A DNA stretch of 44,750 nt, taken from NCBI GenBank assembly GCA_030602265.1, contig JAUWAB010000030.1, positions 1 through 44,750 of the forward strand, in the 5' to 3' direction. Below, in pieces: positions 41,981-44,750 of this stretch (the stretch's first letter is position 1; each line of letters begins with the position of its first letter). Origin of the DNA: Prolixibacteraceae bacterium. Lineage in GTDB: Bacteria > Bacteroidota > Bacteroidia > Bacteroidales > Prolixibacteraceae. The translations under genes and the position numbers were made by a program. Below the pieces are notes generated by a model. It had not been told where the DNA came from. It saw nothing but the letters and a program-made list of their open reading frames with translations, and did no database searches.

Positions 41981-43192
41981 ATGGATAGCCTATTCAGAAA
42001 TAGCGGTCAGAGTATCGGTGTGGAACAGAAAAAAGTTGGCCACAAGAAACAGATTATCCGCATAATATATTTTAAGGGTCCGGTTTCCAGTGCTGAGCTG
42101 ACCAGAAATCTGCCTCTGAGTACGCCGAAGATCAACAGTCTGTTGCAGGAGTTGATCAGCGATGGCCTGATCAGGGAATTGGGACCGGGCGACAGCAGCG
42201 GAGGCCGGAGGCCGGCCATTTATGGCCTGGTGGAAGAAGGTTTTTATGTGGTTGGGATAACCATTAATGTTTACCGTACGGTCATTTCTGTTTTCAACGC
42301 AACCAACAAGGAGATCAGCGGGCCGCATTCCGTAGCGGTGCCTATGCAGCGTGACTTCGACATGTTTTCAAGGATAAATGAGAAATTGAAGGAGATATTG
42401 ACTTCTTTGACCATACCAGCCCATAAGATTATTGCAGTGGGAATGGAGATGCCTGGTCTGGTGAACAGGGAACACGGCGTCAATAAAACGTATTTCCCGG
42501 GAGTCATGGACCTGAATTCTCGTATTTCGGAAATTTTTGGTTATCCGGTATTTTTTGACAATGATGCGCGTATCAGGGCATTTGCCGAACAGCAGTTCGG
42601 GTTGGCCCGTGACCGGCAGAATGTGCTTATGGTGCATGCCGACTGGGGCATTGGTCTCGGACTGATTGTCAACGGGCAGCTTTATTTCGGGAAATCTGGT
42701 TTTTCAGGTGAATTTGGACATATTCCCATGTTAGAGAACGGTGAACTTTGTCATTGCGGCAAGCGGGGATGCCTGGAAGCCATAGCGTCGGTAGCCGCTA
42801 TTGCACGTAATGCCCGGAGAGGTATTGAGGCGGGGCATGCCTCTCTTTTGCTCAACCTGGTAGGAGGTGATTTGCAGAAAATAGACACCAACCTGGTTAT
42901 CCAGGCAGCCCGTTCCGGAGATCAGTTCTCCATCTCGCTGCTTACCGAAGCAGGTCAGTGGCTGGGTAAGGGAATCACTTTTCTGTTGCAGGTTTTTAAT
43001 CCGGAACTGATCATTATCGGCGGTAAATTAGCCGAAGCCGGACAGTTCCTTCAGGCTCCGCTCTACCAGGCCTTGTTCACCTACTCCAATCCTGATATAT
43101 CGAATGATACCGAGCTGGTATTTTCGGCTATGGGTGTCCGGGCAGGAACCATCGGTGCGGCTGCATTCGCGATAGATAAACTGGCATCTTAA
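41981..43192 (+). CDS. ROK-family transcriptional regulator (NagC-like)
   Basis: A 403-residue protein from the ATG at 41981 (MDSLFRN); an upstream in-frame TTG is rejected. The N-terminal winged helix (residues 25-80) has the ROK regulator pattern SSAELTRNLPLSTPKINSLL. The sugar-kinase-like domain carries GFSGEFGHIPM near residue 237 and the zinc motif CHCGKRGCLE near 254. ROK regulators bind an amino sugar or sugar phosphate and control catabolic genes. The next gene, 14 nt away, is nagB, so it probably responds to an amino-sugar signal and may control its own operon. Confidence 0.92.
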   Translation: MDSLFRNSGQSIGVEQKKVGHKKQIIRIIYFKGPVSSAELTRNLPLSTPKINSLLQELISDGLIRELGPGDSSGGRRPAIYGLVEEGFYVVGITINVYRTVISVFNATNKEISGPHSVAVPMQRDFDMFSRINEKLKEILTSLTIPAHKIIAVGMEMPGLVNREHGVNKTYFPGVMDLNSRISEIFGYPVFFDNDARIRAFAEQQFGLARDRQNVLMVHADWGIGLGLIVNGQLYFGKSGFSGEFGHIPMLENGELCHCGKRGCLEAIASVAAIARNARRGIEAGHASLLLNLVGGDLQKIDTNLVIQAARSGDQFSISLLTEAGQWLGKGITFLLQVFNPELIIIGGKLAEAGQFLQAPLYQALFTYSNPDISNDTELVFSAMGVRAGTIGAAAFAIDKLAS

Positions 43193-43206
43193 AAAATACG
43201 ATAGAT

Positions 43207-44750
43207 ATGAAGAGAGATTTTACAAATGTCGAAAGGGCGTTTTATAATGAGTCGGGGAGCTATCATATTTCTTCGGTTACGCCATACGTGCTGGTCGATA
43301 ACTTTCCTAAGCTGGGTTTGTTGTCGGCACTCAGTTTCCTTGAATGGGCCTCTGGACATCCTGAAGGGGTCGCTTCGCTCCCGATCGGGAAAACAGCCCT
43401 GCATTTTCTGAACAATACCCATATGCTGTTAGACAACTGGGACAGCGGAAAGGGGAAGGAGATCCGGGAGAGGTACGGACTTGACGGAATGAAGAAGCCT
43501 GATCTTAGTGGCATTCAGCTCGTGCAGGCGGGAGAATTTTATCCAATCCGTTCGGAGCAGCACAATAGTCTCTGGAATTATATTTATAACTATTATATCA
43601 AAGGATTTGGTTTTGATGAAAGCAGGGCATTGCTGATCAATTCCGACCAAATCCCTTTGTCAGGGGGTAAACATTTTACCGAAGTATTTCCTGATTACCG
43701 GATTGATCTTTCACTGCGCTTCAGGGAGGCAAGGTCCCAGATGGAGAAGTGTCAGCAGAAATCGATATTCCTGATAGACCACTGGTGCGATAATTACGAA
43801 GCTGCCATAAGGGAAAAAGGGGGTATCGGATTTTTCCTTGGAGGAATGGGCCCCGACGGGCATATTGCATTCAATACCCGGGGAACCAATCATTACTCCC
43901 AAACCCGGCTGACCGGCACAAACTTCGAAACCCAGGCTGTGACGGCCGGAGATTTAGGGGGTATCGAGGTTTCCCGCAACCGTCTGGTCATTACCATCGG
44001 GCTGGGTACCCTCACCTTTAATCCGGAGAATAAGGCCATTGTATATGCTGCCGGTGAGGCCATTGCAGACATCATCCGTGATTCAGTGGAGAGTGAACCG
44101 GTTAACTGCCTGCCGGCTACCGCATTGCAGAAACTGCCCAATGCCAGGTTCTACCTCACACAAGGGGCGGCGGTCAAGCTGTCCGACAGCATCGACCGCT
44201 ATTATTTCGATACCCCGTGGAGCCATCAGAAAACAGAAAGGGCCGTTATTGAGTTATGCAAACGCATCAATAAGTTCGGACACAAGGTTGAGGTGGAGGA
44301 TCTGAGGCAGGATAAGTACTGCAGTCATATACCCGGCCTAAACGAAAACACAGTACAGTCGGTAATTGACTCTGTTACCGCCAAAATCAGAAGAGGAATG
44401 GCTAAGGAAACCCATGAGGTATTCTACCATACCGGGCCTCATCACGACGATATTATGCTGGGTATCATGCCGGTAACCAACAGGCAAAGCCGCGAAGCCA
44501 CCAATGAAATGCATTTCTCGGTGTTAACTTCGGGATTTACGGCTGTGACCAATACTTTTATGCTGGAACTGCTCAGGGATACCCTGAAACTGATCGGTAT
44601 CGGCAAGATAGAGATGATATATTACCCCGATTTTTTCGAGAAAGGTTATCAGTATAAATGGGACAAGGATGTATATCATTATCTCGACAACATAGCTGCG
44701 AAAGATGAAGAAGGCAAGCGGCGGGGAGTTTGTCACCGTTTGGTCAGGGC
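43207..44750 (+). CDS. nagB: Glucosamine-6-phosphate deaminase with PIG-L-like domain (3' end cut by window)
   Basis: An open frame of 514 codons that runs off the window, starting at the ATG at 43207 (MKRDFTNVERAF). Residues 30-330 form the NagB isomerase/deaminase domain with GGMGPDGHIAFN at 212-223 and SQTRL near 236. Residues 400 onward form a PIG-L/LmbE-like deacetylase domain with the metal motif PHHDD at 411-415 and an LGIMP turn. Bacteroidota carry a NagB form of about 660 residues with this extra domain, so about 150 residues are missing here. The NagB part turns glucosamine-6-phosphate into fructose-6-phosphate and ammonia; the second domain may deacetylate GlcNAc-6-phosphate. It is cotranscribed with the ROK regulator. 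Confidence 0.92.
   Translation, partial: MKRDFTNVERAFYNESGSYHISSVTPYVLVDNFPKLGLLSALSFLEWASGHPEGVASLPIGKTALHFLNNTHMLLDNWDSGKGKEIRERYGLDGMKKPDLSGIQLVQAGEFYPIRSEQHNSLWNYIYNYYIKGFGFDESRALLINSDQIPLSGGKHFTEVFPDYRIDLSLRFREARSQMEKCQQKSIFLIDHWCDNYEAAIREKGGIGFFLGGMGPDGHIAFNTRGTNHYSQTRLTGTNFETQAVTAGDLGGIEVSRNRLVITIGLGTLTFNPENKAIVYAAGEAIADIIRDSVESEPVNCLPATALQKLPNARFYLTQGAAVKLSDSIDRYYFDTPWSHQKTERAVIELCKRINKFGHKVEVEDLRQDKYCSHIPGLNENTVQSVIDSVTAKIRRGMAKETHEVFYHTGPHHDDIMLGIMPVTNRQSREATNEMHFSVLTSGFTAVTNTFMLELLRDTLKLIGIGKIEMIYYPDFFEKGYQYKWDKDVYHYLDNIAAKDEEGKRRGVCHRLVR

Noticed and set aside
1-44750. CRISPR arrays, tRNA or rRNA genes, transposases, integrases and phage genes
   Set aside because: I looked for regularly spaced repeats, tRNA-like cloverleaf ends, and transposase or integrase motifs and found none that I can support by eye; a tool scan could still find a small RNA.

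Overview
The window comes from a member of the Bacteroidota, most likely order Bacteroidales. Four things point there: a type IX secretion operon (porP, porK, porL, porM, porN), house promoters of the form TTG-N20-TAnnTTTG instead of E. coli -35/-10 boxes, the Bacteroidota form of NagB with a PIG-L-like tail, and secreted or lipoprotein GH78 and GH92 glycosidases. Most of the window is ordinary chromosome. Two accessory patches stand out, at 1.2-4.0 kb and 15.9-20.3 kb.

Layout. 7-1224 (-) is a DUF4143-type AAA ATPase. 1225-1789 is a gene-poor stretch with tandem repeats and palindromes. 1790-3956 (+) is a compact peptide-maturation cassette: a 71-residue precursor with a textbook double-glycine leader, an E1/ThiF-MccB-like adenylating enzyme and a CPBP (CAAX-type) intramembrane protease. 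4156-9316 (-) holds a GH78 rhamnosidase, a nucleoside-type MFS transporter and an SMP-30-like lipoprotein. 9404-11617 (-) is era-der. 11862-15718 (+) is a long KamA-like radical SAM enzyme and glutamate dehydrogenase. 16020-20267 (+) is a peptide export locus: HlyD-like adaptor, C39-peptidase ABC exporter, a small HTH protein and a DUF3267-like membrane metalloprotease. 20318-22675 (-) is a GH92 lipoprotein. 22837-26052 (+) is yidD and a zinc uptake operon (znuA, znuC, znuB and a small zinc-ribbon protein). 26054-33321 (-) is the type IX secretion cluster with a second porK paralogue. 33436-36965 (-) is a degenerate ureohydrolase and topA. 37173-39521 (+) is a class A penicillin-binding protein. 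39563-41824 (-) is a small membrane protein, rlmN and a flavin reductase. 41981 to the end (+) is a ROK regulator followed by nagB, which is cut by the window edge.

The main discovery candidate is a split peptide system. The precursor cassette at 1.8-4.0 kb has no exporter next to it. The C39 exporter at 16-19 kb has no conventional precursor next to it. The two loci are joined by a 93-nt element, gap-free and identical at about 69 positions by hand count, found at 1677-1769 just before the precursor and at 19632-19724 just before the DUF3267-like protease. The start codons downstream lie at almost the same distance in both copies. The exporter-linked HTH protein also carries its own double-glycine-like motif followed by a 16-residue tail. 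The DNA of that tail overlaps the shared element, and copy A still encodes the same SVLFLCT peptide in the matching frame without an HTH gene in front. I infer one co-regulated system: the HTH protein senses or controls, the E1-like enzyme modifies the precursor, the C39 exporter cleaves and exports it, and the two membrane proteases mature it or give immunity. The product and its chemistry are unknown.
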